From assembly GCA_963850425.1 (NCBI GenBank), contig CAWKLF010000001.1, positions 868,001 through 932,000 of the forward strand: 64,000 nucleotides of DNA, written 5' to 3'. Positions 37,325 to 46,403 of the stretch are shown one piece after another (the stretch's first letter is position 1; every line of letters starts with the position of its first letter). Both the position numbers and the translations under genes were made by a program. The DNA is from Gp1-AA133 sp963850425 (GTDB taxonomy: Bacteria > Acidobacteriota > Terriglobia > Terriglobales > Acidobacteriaceae). Under the pieces are notes generated by a model, which searched no databases, was not told where the DNA came from, and was given only the letters and a program-made list of their open reading frames with translations.

Positions 37325-38620
37325 ATGATCCAGGAACAGAACTACTGGTTGACAACGGTCGAGATGCCCGGCACAGACCAGGCGCGCGAGTTGCCGGAGA
37401 GCGCCGATATCGCCGTCATCGGTGCCGGGTTCACCGGATTGTCGGCGGCGCGCACCTTGGCTCAGAAGGGCGCAAAAGTTGTTGTGCTCGAGAGCGAAAC
37501 CATCGGGTGGGGCGCCAGCTCGCGCAACGGTGGCATGGTGCTTACCGGGATGAAGCTGGGTGTCAACCAGCTGATCTCGATGTATGGGCAGGAGCGGACG
37601 CAGCGAATGTATGCGGCATCGCTGGCGTCGATCGATTGCGTCCAGCGGATTGCGCGCGAGGAGTCGATTGCGTGCGACTTTGCGCGCTGCGGACATCTCG
37701 AGGTCGCGTGCAAGCAGGCGCATTTCGATGATTACGCTCGCCAGGTGGACGTCATCGGGCGCGAGTTCCATCACGAGCTGAAGATCGTGCCACGCAGTGA
37801 GCTGCGAAAGGAAATCGGATCGGACATCTATTACGGCGGCATGGTGGATGAGGCCAGCGTTGGATTAAACCCGGCGCGTTATGTCGCGGGGCTGGGGGCT
37901 GCAGCTTTGCGGTCAGGGGCCTGCGTGTACCAGAAGACTCGCGTCGAACAAATCCAGCGCGCAAGCCGGCAAGGGACGCCGGGGTGGCGACTGCAAACGT
38001 CGCGGGGACCGATGTGGGCTCGCGATGTGTTTGTGGCGACCAGCGGATACACCAGCGAGACAACGCCAGCGTTGCAGAAGAAGATTATTCCGATTGGATC
38101 GTACATCATTGCGACCGAAGTCCTGCCGGATGCGATGGCGCGCGAACTGAGCCCACGCAATCGCATGATTTATGACTCGAAGAACTATATCTATTATTAC
38201 CGGCTCACGCCCGATAACCGCATGTTGTTCGGCGGGCGAGCGGCGTTCTTTCCCGAGAGCGGCGACACCATCCGGAAGAGTGCGGAGATTCTGCGGCGGG
38301 GAATGATCGAGGTGTATCCGCAACTGCGCAGTACGAAAGTGGAGTTTGTGTGGGGTGGGACGCTGGATTTCGCCTTCGACATCATGCCGCACGCCGGGCA
38401 GATGGATGGCATGTACTACGCGCTGGGATACGCCGGGCATGGAGTAGCGATGGCGACCTATCAGGGTCAGTTGATGGCTCGACGGATTGCGGGGGAGTCG
38501 CCGGACAATCCGTTTGAGGGGATTCCATTTCCCGGGGCGCCCCTCGGGCTCTACAACGGGAAGCCATGGTTCTTGCCGTTTGCGGGGGCTTATTACAAAT
38601 TTCTGGATTGGGTTAGTTAG
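37325..38620 (+). CDS. FAD-dependent amine oxidoreductase (DAO family, gamma-glutamylputrescine-oxidase-like)
   Basis: A 431-residue DAO-family flavoprotein (ATG at 37325, MIQEQNYWLTTVEMPG). The FAD motif is VIGAGFTGLSAARTL, followed by GASSRNGGM, which suits gamma-glutamylputrescine or similar amine oxidases. A late conserved LGYAGHGVAMATYQGQ motif is present. A likely role is oxidative deamination of an amine with H2O2 release; the substrate is not certain. An upstream in-frame ATG begins within a dispersed repeat and is rejected. Confidence 0.88.
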   Translation: MIQEQNYWLTTVEMPGTDQARELPESADIAVIGAGFTGLSAARTLAQKGAKVVVLESETIGWGASSRNGGMVLTGMKLGVNQLISMYGQERTQRMYAASLASIDCVQRIAREESIACDFARCGHLEVACKQAHFDDYARQVDVIGREFHHELKIVPRSELRKEIGSDIYYGGMVDEASVGLNPARYVAGLGAAALRSGACVYQKTRVEQIQRASRQGTPGWRLQTSRGPMWARDVFVATSGYTSETTPALQKKIIPIGSYIIATEVLPDAMARELSPRNRMIYDSKNYIYYYRLTPDNRMLFGGRAAFFPESGDTIRKSAEILRRGMIEVYPQLRSTKVEFVWGGTLDFAFDIMPHAGQMDGMYYALGYAGHGVAMATYQGQLMARRIAGESPDNPFEGIPFPGAPLGLYNGKPWFLPFAGAYYKFLDWVS

Positions 38621-38678
38621 TCGTCACGATACGGCACAAGCTAAGAGGCACCCACGGCTGGTATCGGTTACAAGAGTG

Positions 38679-38708
38679 CAGAGGTCCTTCGCTTTGCTCA
38701 AGATGACA
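38679..38708. repeat. Single arm of the 'GTCATCCTGAGCG' repeat
   Basis: GCAGAGGTCCTTCGCTTTGC followed by TCAAGATGACA. Its end overlaps the last codons of the APC permease (read as the terminal MSS). Confidence 0.75.
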
Positions 38709-40032
38709 TTGGCTTTTGGGTTCCCGCAGGACGGAAGCGGCGTAGTGCCAAATAGATGACCGGCCCGGCCACCAAGGCCACTGGTCCCCAGCGCAGCCCG
38801 TAGCGGTCACTGCCCAGCAACGCGAGTGCGCTCATCAGGACAACCGCCACGACGGCGGCGATCAAACCCAGGGATCCTCCGGGAACGACGAAGGAACGGG
38901 GTAAGTCTGGCATCTTTCTTCGAAGTTGCCAGGCGGCAGCCACTGTGATGATTGTGGTACCGACGCGAAGCCAGTTATAAATCGTGACTAGCTGTGTGAG
39001 CGAGTGCACGGCCAGCGATCCGTAAATCACTCCGGAAACGATGATGGCAATCCAGGGGGTGCCGAAGCGCGGATGCTTGCCAGTGAGGACTGACGGGAGA
39101 TAGCCGTCTTCCGCCATCGCGAACGGCATGCGCGTGGAGGTCAGGACGGTCGCGTTGAGAAGAGAAAGATTCGTGATCATGGCGGCAATTGTCATCCAGG
39201 AGCCGAGCCAGGGACCGCCGATCAGTTGGGCTGCGTCGGAGAAGTAACGGGTGTGCCACTGCTGCCAGTTGCCCAGCGCTGCCAGCGAGGCGAACGTGGG
39301 CAGGAAATAGACGGCGATCGAAAGGGGTACGACGATCGCCAGGGCCAGCGGGTAGGTGCGGCGCGGGTTCTCGACTTCCTCGGCAACTGTGGAACATTGC
39401 TCGTAGCCGGAGTACAACCACAGTCCCAGCGCCAGGCCGACTCCGAACATGTTATACACAGGCTGATGCGGTGGCACTACGGGCACGAACGGGTTGTGCT
39501 TCCATTTCATTAAGCCCATTACTACAAGAACGAGCACGGGCATCAGGATAAAAATCTCGAGTGCGGTAGCGAACTTTCCCACGGCTTCAATGCCGCGGAC
39601 ATTGATCCAGGTAATGAGCGCGACCACCAGCAGCGACATGGCGTAATGTTTCCATCCCGTGAGCCAGGGCATGTAAAAGCCGAGGTAGTCGGAAAATTGC
39701 ACCGCATAAACCGCGCCCAGCAGGAAAGAGGCACACCAGTTCCACCAGCCGGCTAGAAATCCCCAGAAGTCGCCGAAGCCGGCGCGCGCCCAGCGGTAGA
39801 AGCCGCCTTCGACCGGCATGGCGGTGGTCAGTTCCGCGGACACCAGCGAGACCGGGATCGACCAGAAGAACGGAATGATCAGCAGGTAGATCAGCGTGAG
39901 GCCTGGGCCGGAGGTGGTGACCATGTCCTCGAGGCCGAAAGGGCCTCCGGTGCAATACGAGAACATGACCCAGACGAAATAAAAAAGGCTGGCTTTGCGG
40001 ATGACGGATTTGGCGCGCTGGTCGGTGGCCAC
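38698..40032 (-). CDS. APC-family amino-acid/polyamine permease
   Basis: About twelve transmembrane segments. From the GTG at 40032 (VATDQRAKSVIRKASLFYF) it is 444 residues; longer upstream frames exist but lack membrane features. An N-terminal motif YFVWVMFSYCTGGPFGLEDM and TTAMPVEGGFYRWARAGFGDF match APC superfamily permeases. Likely a cytoplasmic-membrane amino-acid or amine importer; an amine oxidase gene is adjacent but convergent. The end of the protein overlaps a dispersed repeat arm, so the natural C-terminus may have been altered by it. Confidence 0.87.
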   Translation of the reverse strand: MATDQRAKSVIRKASLFYFVWVMFSYCTGGPFGLEDMVTTSGPGLTLIYLLIIPFFWSIPVSLVSAELTTAMPVEGGFYRWARAGFGDFWGFLAGWWNWCASFLLGAVYAVQFSDYLGFYMPWLTGWKHYAMSLLVVALITWINVRGIEAVGKFATALEIFILMPVLVLVVMGLMKWKHNPFVPVVPPHQPVYNMFGVGLALGLWLYSGYEQCSTVAEEVENPRRTYPLALAIVVPLSIAVYFLPTFASLAALGNWQQWHTRYFSDAAQLIGGPWLGSWMTIAAMITNLSLLNATVLTSTRMPFAMAEDGYLPSVLTGKHPRFGTPWIAIIVSGVIYGSLAVHSLTQLVTIYNWLRVGTTIITVAAAWQLRRKMPDLPRSFVVPGGSLGLIAAVVAVVLMSALALLGSDRYGLRWGPVALVAGPVIYLALRRFRPAGTQKPMSS

Positions 40033-40269
40033 GGTGGGTGGTTGGAAAATACGCGGGGCGATTATACGTGGAGGAGTTTTGGATGGTGATGCGAAGGTCG
40101 AACGCGCCGCTTGACGCAGTCGCTCGAAACCTGGGGGCGGCGGGAATACCTGGGCGGACCAACGAGTCTCGAAACTTGGGCGGAGGAGTGATCCTTCGAG
40201 AGGCGCAGGGCTAGCTGGCTGCCGCTCCATCCTGGTCGGGATATGAAACCAGCGCTCCGGGCGGCCGGG

Positions 40270-40710
40270 TCAGGCTGTTTTCTGTTTCTCGCGCCAACGC
40301 GCCAACATGGTATCGAGGGCGTCCTTCGCGAAAAAAGTAAGAACTTGGGTCACATCGAAAGATGCTGGGCCGGTCGACTCACCCACTGCGTCCATGACCA
40401 GGTCGACTCGAGTTGAGTCTTTGAGGGGCGTGAAGATGACCATTTGCTGAACTGTCACTCCCAGGGCGTGATTCAGCAGTCCCACTTTGAGGGGAGGCTC
40501 GATGTGGGTCACCACCGCCGAGACAGTGGCTTCGACTGGTTGCAGAACTACGTAGCGTAAACGGCTGCCCCTGAGCCACGGCTCGCCCTGCGTCCAGGCA
40601 GCTTCGGAGTAGATCCCACGGTCGAGCAGGCGGCCCAAGTCGCAGAATGCGTCCCAAAGTTGTTGCGGGGAGGCCTTCGCGGTCACGGAGTATTCGACAC
40701 GCGGCACCAT
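40270..40710 (-). CDS. SRPBCC-family protein
   Basis: A 146-residue START/SRPBCC-fold protein (MVPRVEYSVTAKASPQQLWD at the start; LWDAFCDLGRLLD is a typical helix). Members bind hydrophobic ligands. The ATG at 40710 is clear. No partner or ligand is suggested by context. Confidence 0.8.
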   Translation of the reverse strand: MVPRVEYSVTAKASPQQLWDAFCDLGRLLDRGIYSEAAWTQGEPWLRGSRLRYVVLQPVEATVSAVVTHIEPPLKVGLLNHALGVTVQQMVIFTPLKDSTRVDLVMDAVGESTGPASFDVTQVLTFFAKDALDTMLARWREKQKTA

Positions 40711-40804
40711 GTTGCGTCACGTCACGCGGAATCCGAACGGATTCGCGTCCCCAAGCTATGGCGCAAATCTAGGCTGGTTTCCCGGGAATTACAAGATGAA
40801 ATGC

Positions 40805-41308
40805 TTAGGGGACTAAAATGCCGCTCCGCGCACCTTCCAATTCGAGCAGTTGCTGCTTGGTGCAGAGTCCGCCGCCATAACCGCACAGAGTGCCGTCGGA
40901 GGCGATGACGCGATGACAAGGAACAACGACAGCGATGGGATTTCGGTTGTTGGCCATGCCGACGGCGCGAAAGGCTTGTGGCTTTTGGATGGCGCGGGCA
41001 ATGTCGGCGTAGGTGCGCGTCTCGCCGTAGGGGATGGTGAGCAGGGCGCGCCAGCATTGCAATTGGAAGGGAGTGCCGCGAAGGTCAAGGGAGAATGAGA
41101 AGTCGCGGCGCTTGCCGGCGAAGTATTCGTCCAGTTCCCGGGCATACGGTTTGAGCTTCTCAGGCGAATGCTCCCAAACAACTCTCTTGTCTTGCGAGGG
41201 CGGGAAATGCCCGCGGTCGAATTCGAGAGCCACCAGGCCGATTCCAGATGCGGCAAGGTTCAAGGGGCCGATCGGGGAAGCGATTTGCGCGTAGTAGAAA
41301 GTGTCCAT
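40805..41308 (-). CDS. ogt: Methylated-DNA--protein-cysteine methyltransferase
   Basis: Removes methyl groups from O6-methylguanine by suicidal transfer to an active-site Cys. The 167-residue product has the active-site motif VVVPCHRVI (Cys131) and FQLQCWRALLTIPYGETRTY; the N-terminal domain is present. The length is usual for this family. ATG at 41308. Confidence 0.96.
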   Translation of the reverse strand: MDTFYYAQIASPIGPLNLAASGIGLVALEFDRGHFPPSQDKRVVWEHSPEKLKPYARELDEYFAGKRRDFSFSLDLRGTPFQLQCWRALLTIPYGETRTYADIARAIQKPQAFRAVGMANNRNPIAVVVPCHRVIASDGTLCGYGGGLCTKQQLLELEGARSGILVP

Positions 41309-41401
41309 GGGTTTTCAACCTGAATAGATGACATGTTCTCGACGAAGTTAGCAAGGCCCTAGCGCCTCGACGTCCGAAAATGTCCGATGCTTTCGTCGAG
41401 T

Positions 41402-41560
41402 TGTCATCCTGAGACGGAGTGAGGCGCCCGCCGAACGCAGAGAGGGACCTGCGTACTCCGCTTCAGCTGAGACGAGCACAGATCGAGCATGTGTTCTCAG
41501 ACAACGCCATGGCATAACGCGAAAGAGTACAGAGGTTCCTTCGCTTCGCTCAGGATGACA
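41402..41560. repeat. Inverted pair of dispersed 'GTCATCCTGAGCG' repeat
   Basis: Arms TGTCATCCTGAG and CTCAGGATGACA with extended similarity. The distance between arms is larger than at 28767 and 29826, showing that the family occurs with different internal sequences. Confidence 0.85.
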
Positions 41561-41600
41561 ACCGGTGGATGGCGAACGAGGGGACAGATCGGCCAAAAAG

Positions 41601-41629
41601 AAAAACCCCTCGCTGTCGCGAGGGGCTCT
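41601..41629 (-). terminator. Intrinsic terminator of the OmpA-family gene
   Basis: On the minus strand AGCCCCTCGCGACAGCGAGG plus GG is followed by TTTTT. The stem is CCCCTCGC/GCGAGGGG with a 4-base loop, about 40 bases after the stop of the gene at 41667. Confidence 0.9.
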
Positions 41630-41666
41630 TGGGGGAGAGGGCGGGAGACCCGCCTAAAGTACTAAG

Positions 41667-42554
41667 TTATTTCGCGGGAGCTTGCTGCTGATCCTGCGCT
41701 GCGGGAGCCCCAGTGGTCGAACCGGAAGCCAGCTGATCCAGGTTGTTCTTCAGGAGGCTGATCTCCACGCGCCCACCGTTGGTCCGCTTGGTCTTGGTGT
41801 CGGTCGTCGCGGTGGCCTGCGTCGGGGCGTTGCCCATGCCGACGAGGTAGATGCGGTAGACCGGGATGTCATGGTTGAGGACCAGGTAACGGACGACCGA
41901 CTCGGCCATCTTCTGCGAGTTGGAGATCGCGGTCTGACCCTTGCCGGACGAGAAGCCCTGCACTTCGACGATATAGCCGCGCTGGCTCTTCAGCGGGGTG
42001 GCCATCTCGTCGAGCGCGTCCTTGGCAGCCTTGCTCAGCACGGACTGGCCGGGCTTGAAGCGGATTTCGGTCTGCGTTGAGGGCGTGTACTGATCGATAT
42101 TGCCAACCACCTGCTCCACCGTGGTCAGGCGCGTGGTTGCCTGGGTCGCAGTCTGCTGGGCGGCATTGGCGCGGTTGCCGGCGTCGATGGCGTGCTGGTC
42201 GGCTTCGTTCGCCTTGTTCGAGGCCAGCGTGATGCCCTGCTGGGCGCGCGAGTCAACGTCTTTGATCATCTTGCCGTTCGAGGCGGTGAGCTCATCAAGC
42301 TCGTTCACGCGATCGCGGATGGGCGAGGTCTGGCGTTGAACGTACTTCTTGCGGGCAAACGGATTCAGCTTGCCCCAGAATCCTTCGTGGGTATCCGGCT
42401 GCAAAGGATCCTTGCCGGTGGCAGCGTCAGCCTTGGTAGGCGCAGGCGCGGCCTGGGTCGTTCCCTGAGCGGGAGTGGTGGACGTAGTCTGCTGGGCGAA
42501 AGCCGGAATCGCTAGTGCGCCGGCCACAAGCAATGCAATGAGGCTTTTTTTCAT
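41667..42554 (-). CDS. OmpA-family outer-membrane/peptidoglycan-associated protein
   Basis: Exported protein of 295 residues with a signal peptide (KKSLIALLVAGALAIPAFAQ), a Gln/Thr/Ala-rich linker, a predicted coiled region (about 90-170; heptad-like NKANEADQHAIDAGNRANAA) and a C-terminal OmpA domain (about 185-285; EIRFKPGQSVLSKAAKDALD, a GFSSGKGQTAISNSQKMAES segment) that would bind peptidoglycan. The ATG at 42554 has GGAGGAAG upstream. It is a probable envelope-anchoring protein with its own terminator. Confidence 0.9.
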   Translation of the reverse strand: MKKSLIALLVAGALAIPAFAQQTTSTTPAQGTTQAAPAPTKADAATGKDPLQPDTHEGFWGKLNPFARKKYVQRQTSPIRDRVNELDELTASNGKMIKDVDSRAQQGITLASNKANEADQHAIDAGNRANAAQQTATQATTRLTTVEQVVGNIDQYTPSTQTEIRFKPGQSVLSKAAKDALDEMATPLKSQRGYIVEVQGFSSGKGQTAISNSQKMAESVVRYLVLNHDIPVYRIYLVGMGNAPTQATATTDTKTKRTNGGRVEISLLKNNLDQLASGSTTGAPAAQDQQQAPAK

Positions 42555-42939
42555 TTTGAACTTCCTCCGATTGGGGGAGCGTTTGGGCTCCACTCCAGCA
42601 CGCCTGAGAGCGTGTTGCGTGATTTTTGATTGCGTCCCCTAACGGGTGAACAAGAGCAAGATGTTGCTTTGCCGGCATACGCTGACGCAACGTATGCACA
42701 TGAACCTTGCTGATGCGCGCCGCCATATGCAGCGCTTGCCTTAGCTAATTACAGGTTGCGTGCCAAACCCCGTATTCCCATGGCTACGCTAAATCACTGA
42801 GTCAGAAGGACATTGTACAGCCGTTTGCGGCCTCGGTGTGAGCCAAACACAAGGGCAGAGTAATTTTGGCAGAACCTGCTATAAAAACTACTTTGGGCCG
42901 ACCTCAGGTAACTCGCGGAAATTGAGGGAGAAACCAAGG
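42555..42939. other. Divergent spacer between the OmpA gene and the M20 peptidase
   Basis: No gene or dispersed repeat recognised. It should contain the two divergent promoters, but I find no convincing -35/-10 pair. A CACGC-CTGAGA-GCGTG hairpin lies at 42599-42614. Confidence 0.4.
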
Positions 42940-44424
42940 ATGCGTCCAGCCGATGTGCAACAAACTTGCACTAATCGTGCAGCTCTCTTCTTCATCGCGG
43001 TTGTAGTTGACGTGATGGTTGGAACCGCTGTTTGCGGGTGCGCAACGCTACCTGACACGTTGCCCATGCCGATGGCATCCAGCCGCGTTCCTGCCGAACA
43101 TCTTTCTCAATATTCCGACCTGGCGGTGGAGTGGCTCGAAGAATATTTGCGCATCGACACCACAAATCCTCCGGGAAACGAAATCAAGGCGGCGACGTTC
43201 CTCAAGAAGATTCTCGATGAGGAGGGAATCGAGAACCAGATTTTCGAATACCAGCCGGGACGCGCCAATCTTTGGGCGCGCTTGCCGCACACGGCGACGC
43301 AGGCGAAACGGCCGCTGATCCTGCTCAATCACATGGATGTGGTCACCAGCGACCCCAGTCACTGGAGAGTGCCTCCCTTCAGCGGGCAGATTCTCGACGG
43401 GTCTATTTATGGCCGGGGCGCCCAGGACATGAAGAATGAAGGAATCGCGCAACTCATGGTCTTGATCATGGCCAAGCGCGAGAAGGTTGCGCTCGAACGG
43501 GACATCATTTTCCTTGCAGTGAGCGATGAGGAGGCGGAGGGGAGCGGAACAGATTGGATAATCGCGAACCACCGCGATCTGCTCGAAAACGCTGAGTTCC
43601 TGATCAACGAGGGCGGCGAAAACCTGGTGGAGAACGGGCGTTTGCGCTTCATCGGCGTCGATGTGGGGGAGAAGATCCCGTTCTGGCTTCGCATGGTGGC
43701 GCACGGGCGGCCAGGCCATGGTTCGCGTCCGATAACTGATTCGGCTCCGAACCGGCTGGTACGGGCACTGAATCGCGTGCTTGCCTATCGCACGCCGTAT
43801 AAGGTGCTGCCGGTGGTGGAGGAATTTCTGCGGGAAATGGCGCCCTATGAACCGCCGGAGCGGGCCAAACGCTTCCGGAATTTGAAGCAGGCTCTTCAGG
43901 ATCCGCGCTTCGAGGAGCAAGTGGACCATGACGAGTCGCTGAACTTCCTGGTGCGCGACACCATTTCGCTTACGATGATGGGCGGGTCTGAGCAGACAAA
44001 TGTGATTCCATCGGAGGCCTGGGCGAACCTGGATGTGCGATTGTTGCCGGGCGAGGATCCCAAGCGATTCCTGGAGACCATCCGCAAGGTAGTAAACGAT
44101 CCGGATGTCACCGTGGAGCCCTTGCCGGGAAGCTTTCGCGCGGCCAACGCTTCCCCCACAGATACAGTGCTTTACCAGGCAATCCGCCAGGCTTCCTTGG
44201 AATACTTTCCGGAAGTTCCTGTGGTGCCTCGCCTGACCAGCGGGTACACCGAGAACCAGCGGTACCGGCCTCTGGGGATCGTGGCTTACGGATTCACGCC
44301 CTATACCGCAACCGACGTCGAGGGCAGCACCGAGCACGGCAACGATGAACGCATTCGCGTGGAAGAAGTCCGGCGTGGGCCCAGGATTTTGTATGACGTG
44401 GTGATGGGGGTGGCGGGGGAGTAG
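42940..44424 (+). CDS. M20-family metallopeptidase, probable lipoprotein
   Basis: Zinc exopeptidase of the M20/M28-like ArgE/DapE/CPG2 family. The ATG at 42940 (MRPADVQQTCTNR) gives 494 residues. Conserved metal and catalytic motifs are present: LLNHMDVV, GRGAQDMKNEG, SDEEAEGSGTDW and the late STEHGNDERIRVEE. A hydrophobic N-terminus followed by TAVCGCATL suggests a lipoprotein or exported form; the lipobox is not perfect. Substrate (dipeptide or acyl-amino acid) unknown. It lies divergent from the OmpA gene. Confidence 0.9.
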   Translation: MRPADVQQTCTNRAALFFIAVVVDVMVGTAVCGCATLPDTLPMPMASSRVPAEHLSQYSDLAVEWLEEYLRIDTTNPPGNEIKAATFLKKILDEEGIENQIFEYQPGRANLWARLPHTATQAKRPLILLNHMDVVTSDPSHWRVPPFSGQILDGSIYGRGAQDMKNEGIAQLMVLIMAKREKVALERDIIFLAVSDEEAEGSGTDWIIANHRDLLENAEFLINEGGENLVENGRLRFIGVDVGEKIPFWLRMVAHGRPGHGSRPITDSAPNRLVRALNRVLAYRTPYKVLPVVEEFLREMAPYEPPERAKRFRNLKQALQDPRFEEQVDHDESLNFLVRDTISLTMMGGSEQTNVIPSEAWANLDVRLLPGEDPKRFLETIRKVVNDPDVTVEPLPGSFRAANASPTDTVLYQAIRQASLEYFPEVPVVPRLTSGYTENQRYRPLGIVAYGFTPYTATDVEGSTEHGNDERIRVEEVRRGPRILYDVVMGVAGE

Positions 44425-44835
44425 TTTGCGGGTACCGAGCATCGAGTTGCGCGGGATGAGAGTTCCTGGAATGAAAAGCTTTTAAACGCAGAGTTCGCGG
44501 AGAAATGCCGTGGAGGGCGCAGGGAAAAGCCACGGCACAAGGTCGATGGAGGCTGACGACGCCGACGGCGGTATCTCTTCGAACGCGGTATCGGTTGAGA
44601 TTTGACGATGCGGGGGGGACAGAAGAGCTACGACTCGGTTGCGGCGTGAGTACGCGGAGTGTGGGGGAAGAAGGACACCGTCCCGTGCGGAACTGGCGGC
44701 GCTGGGCAGCCGAGGCGGCTGCTCCTACGTGGCCTACACTCATAGTGCAGACTGCGTATTCGATCCCAGACGCTGCATTACAATGGACAATTCGGGAGCA
44801 GTTTTTAACTTAGGAGGCACGAGGTCTTCCTATCC
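44425..44835. other. Repeat-bearing spacer before cdaA
   Basis: No gene seen. It has a copy of the AAACGCAGAGTTCGCGGAGA family (44484-44522) and a partial copy of the two-hairpin element (44704-44732, GGGCAGCCGAGGCGGCTGCT followed by CCTACGTGG). Confidence 0.7.
44704..44732. repeat. Partial two-hairpin dispersed element
   Basis: GGGCAGCCGAGGCGGCTGCT plus CCTACGTGG matches the second half of the elements at 29945-29991 (CAGGCGAGGGCGCCTGTCCC) and in purL at 19378-19425 (CAGCCGGGGGCGGCTGTCCC). The stem bases change together (CAGCCG/CGGCTG here and in purL; CAGGCG/CGCCTG at 29945), which supports a conserved hairpin. Confidence 0.7.
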
Positions 44836-45711
44836 ATGCACGTGCTCGCGCCATCATTAACGCACTTGACGATGACCAACGTCATCGACATTTTGCTGGT
44901 GGCGTTCGTCATTTACCAGTTTCTAATGCTGGTGCGCGGGACGCGGGCGGCGCCCATGCTGGTGGGCGTGGCGGCGGTGGCGCTGGGCTTTTACATTGCC
45001 CGGGTGGGACGGCTGACCACTCTGAGCTGGCTGGTCAGCACGCTTCTGCCTTACGTGGTTTTCGCGTTGATCGTTGTGTTCCAGGCGGAATTGCGGCATG
45101 CGCTGGCAAATCTGGGCAGCCGCTTGACGATGAGCCGCGCGCCGAGCTCGGAATCGGATGCCTACGATGACATCGTGCTGGCTGCAAATTTATTTTCGCA
45201 GAATCAGACCGGTGCGCTGATCGTCATTGAGCGCGAGATCGGGCTGCGGACCTATATCGAAAGCGGCGTGCCCATGGATGCGCGCATTTCCTACGATCTG
45301 TTGGCGACGATTTTCCGGCCCAGCGCTCCCCTCCACGATGGAGCGGTGATCGTGCAGAAAGACCGGATCGCGGCTGCCGCCTGCTTTCTGCCATTGTCGA
45401 TGAACCCGGTGCTTTCGACGCAGATGGGCACACGGCATCGCGCAGGCATCGGGATTACCGAAGAGACGGACGCGATTGCCGTCATCGTGTCGGAAGAGTC
45501 GGGAGCGATCAGCCTCGCCGTGTCCGGGAATTTCGAGCGCGATCTGACGGTAGAGCAATTGCGCGAGCGTTTGAGCACGCTGTTGCGCCGCTATGTGCCG
45601 CCTTCGACCTTGCCCACGCCGATTGTGACCGAAGCAGAGATCGAAGAAGGCGAACGTCCGGCCAGCCTGCGCAACCCTGATCAAAGTTATTCTTCGGAGG
45701 TCGACCGGTAA
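44836..45711 (+). CDS. cdaA: Diadenylate cyclase CdaA
   Basis: Makes the second messenger c-di-AMP from two ATP. The 291-residue membrane protein has three N-terminal helices and a DAC (DisA_N) domain (about 95-255) with the signature SAPLHDGAVIVQ (DGA motif) and GTRHRAGIGITEETDA (RHR motif). The ATG at 44836 leads the conserved cdaA-cdaR-glmM cluster; c-di-AMP is known in other bacteria to control potassium and cell-wall homeostasis. Confidence 0.97.
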   Translation: MHVLAPSLTHLTMTNVIDILLVAFVIYQFLMLVRGTRAAPMLVGVAAVALGFYIARVGRLTTLSWLVSTLLPYVVFALIVVFQAELRHALANLGSRLTMSRAPSSESDAYDDIVLAANLFSQNQTGALIVIEREIGLRTYIESGVPMDARISYDLLATIFRPSAPLHDGAVIVQKDRIAAAACFLPLSMNPVLSTQMGTRHRAGIGITEETDAIAVIVSEESGAISLAVSGNFERDLTVEQLRERLSTLLRRYVPPSTLPTPIVTEAEIEEGERPASLRNPDQSYSSEVDR

Positions 45712-45713
45712 CC

Positions 45714-46403
45714 GTGATTGACCTTTTGCAACGTTACGTGTTTGCCCACTTCGGATACAAAGTGGTTTCGCTGGCATTGGCTGTGGGATTGTGGTGGGCG
45801 GTCTCGCACGATCCGGTGGCGGAAGTTGAGGTCAGCGTCCCGATCGAATTTCACCGTATTCCGCAGAATCTCGAAATCAGCTCCGTAAATATTCCGGAGG
45901 CGCTGGTGCGGGTGCGCGGACCAGAGCGGGTGATTCACGACATGCGGCCCCAGGAAGTTCACGTGGAGGTCGATCTGGCCGGAGTCAAGCCCGGGGAAAG
46001 AACCTTCGACCTGACAGCGCAACAAGTACACCTGCCGTTTCAACTGGAAGTGACCCAGGTGGTTCCGGGGCAAGTGCGGCTGAGTTTTGATGCAGGACTT
46101 ACGCGCGAGGTGGAAGTGCGGCCGCGCGTGATTGGGACCTTCGCGCCGGGATACCGGATCGCCACCGTGAAGGCGGAACCGCCCACGATATCGATCAGCG
46201 GCCCGATGCAGCGGGTGCAGGCAGTGGAGGCCGCGACCACCGATCCGGTGGATGTTTCCGGCACCATGGGGCGCGGAACTTTTGTGACGAACACCTTTGT
46301 GCCTGACCCCCTCGTGCAAGTGGTGCGCCCGTCGCCGATCCGGGTTACGGTGACCATGGAAAAAGGTCCCGCCGAGCCCACGGGAAATAAGCCAACCGAA
46401 TGA
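45714..46403 (+). CDS. cdaR: CdaA regulatory protein CdaR (YbbR-domain)
   Basis: A 229-residue protein with one N-terminal membrane helix (VVSLALAVGLWWAV) and two to three YbbR repeats outside the membrane (e.g. SVPIEFHRIPQNLEI and PPTISISGPMQRVQAV). In Firmicutes its homologue modulates CdaA. The GTG at 45714 is two bases after the cdaA stop. The end overlaps the glmM start by four bases, so the three genes are very probably co-translated. Confidence 0.93.
   Translation: MIDLLQRYVFAHFGYKVVSLALAVGLWWAVSHDPVAEVEVSVPIEFHRIPQNLEISSVNIPEALVRVRGPERVIHDMRPQEVHVEVDLAGVKPGERTFDLTAQQVHLPFQLEVTQVVPGQVRLSFDAGLTREVEVRPRVIGTFAPGYRIATVKAEPPTISISGPMQRVQAVEAATTDPVDVSGTMGRGTFVTNTFVPDPLVQVVRPSPIRVTVTMEKGPAEPTGNKPTE

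Larger units (their letters stand above)
41309..41666. other. Repeat-bearing spacer between ogt and the OmpA gene
   Basis: No gene seen. It contains an inverted pair of the 'GTCATCCTGAGCG' family, TGTCATCCTGAGACGGAGTG (41402) and CCTTCGCTTCGCTCAGGATG (about 41538-41557), about 115 bases apart. A terminator at about 41601-41629 belongs to the OmpA gene. Confidence 0.8.
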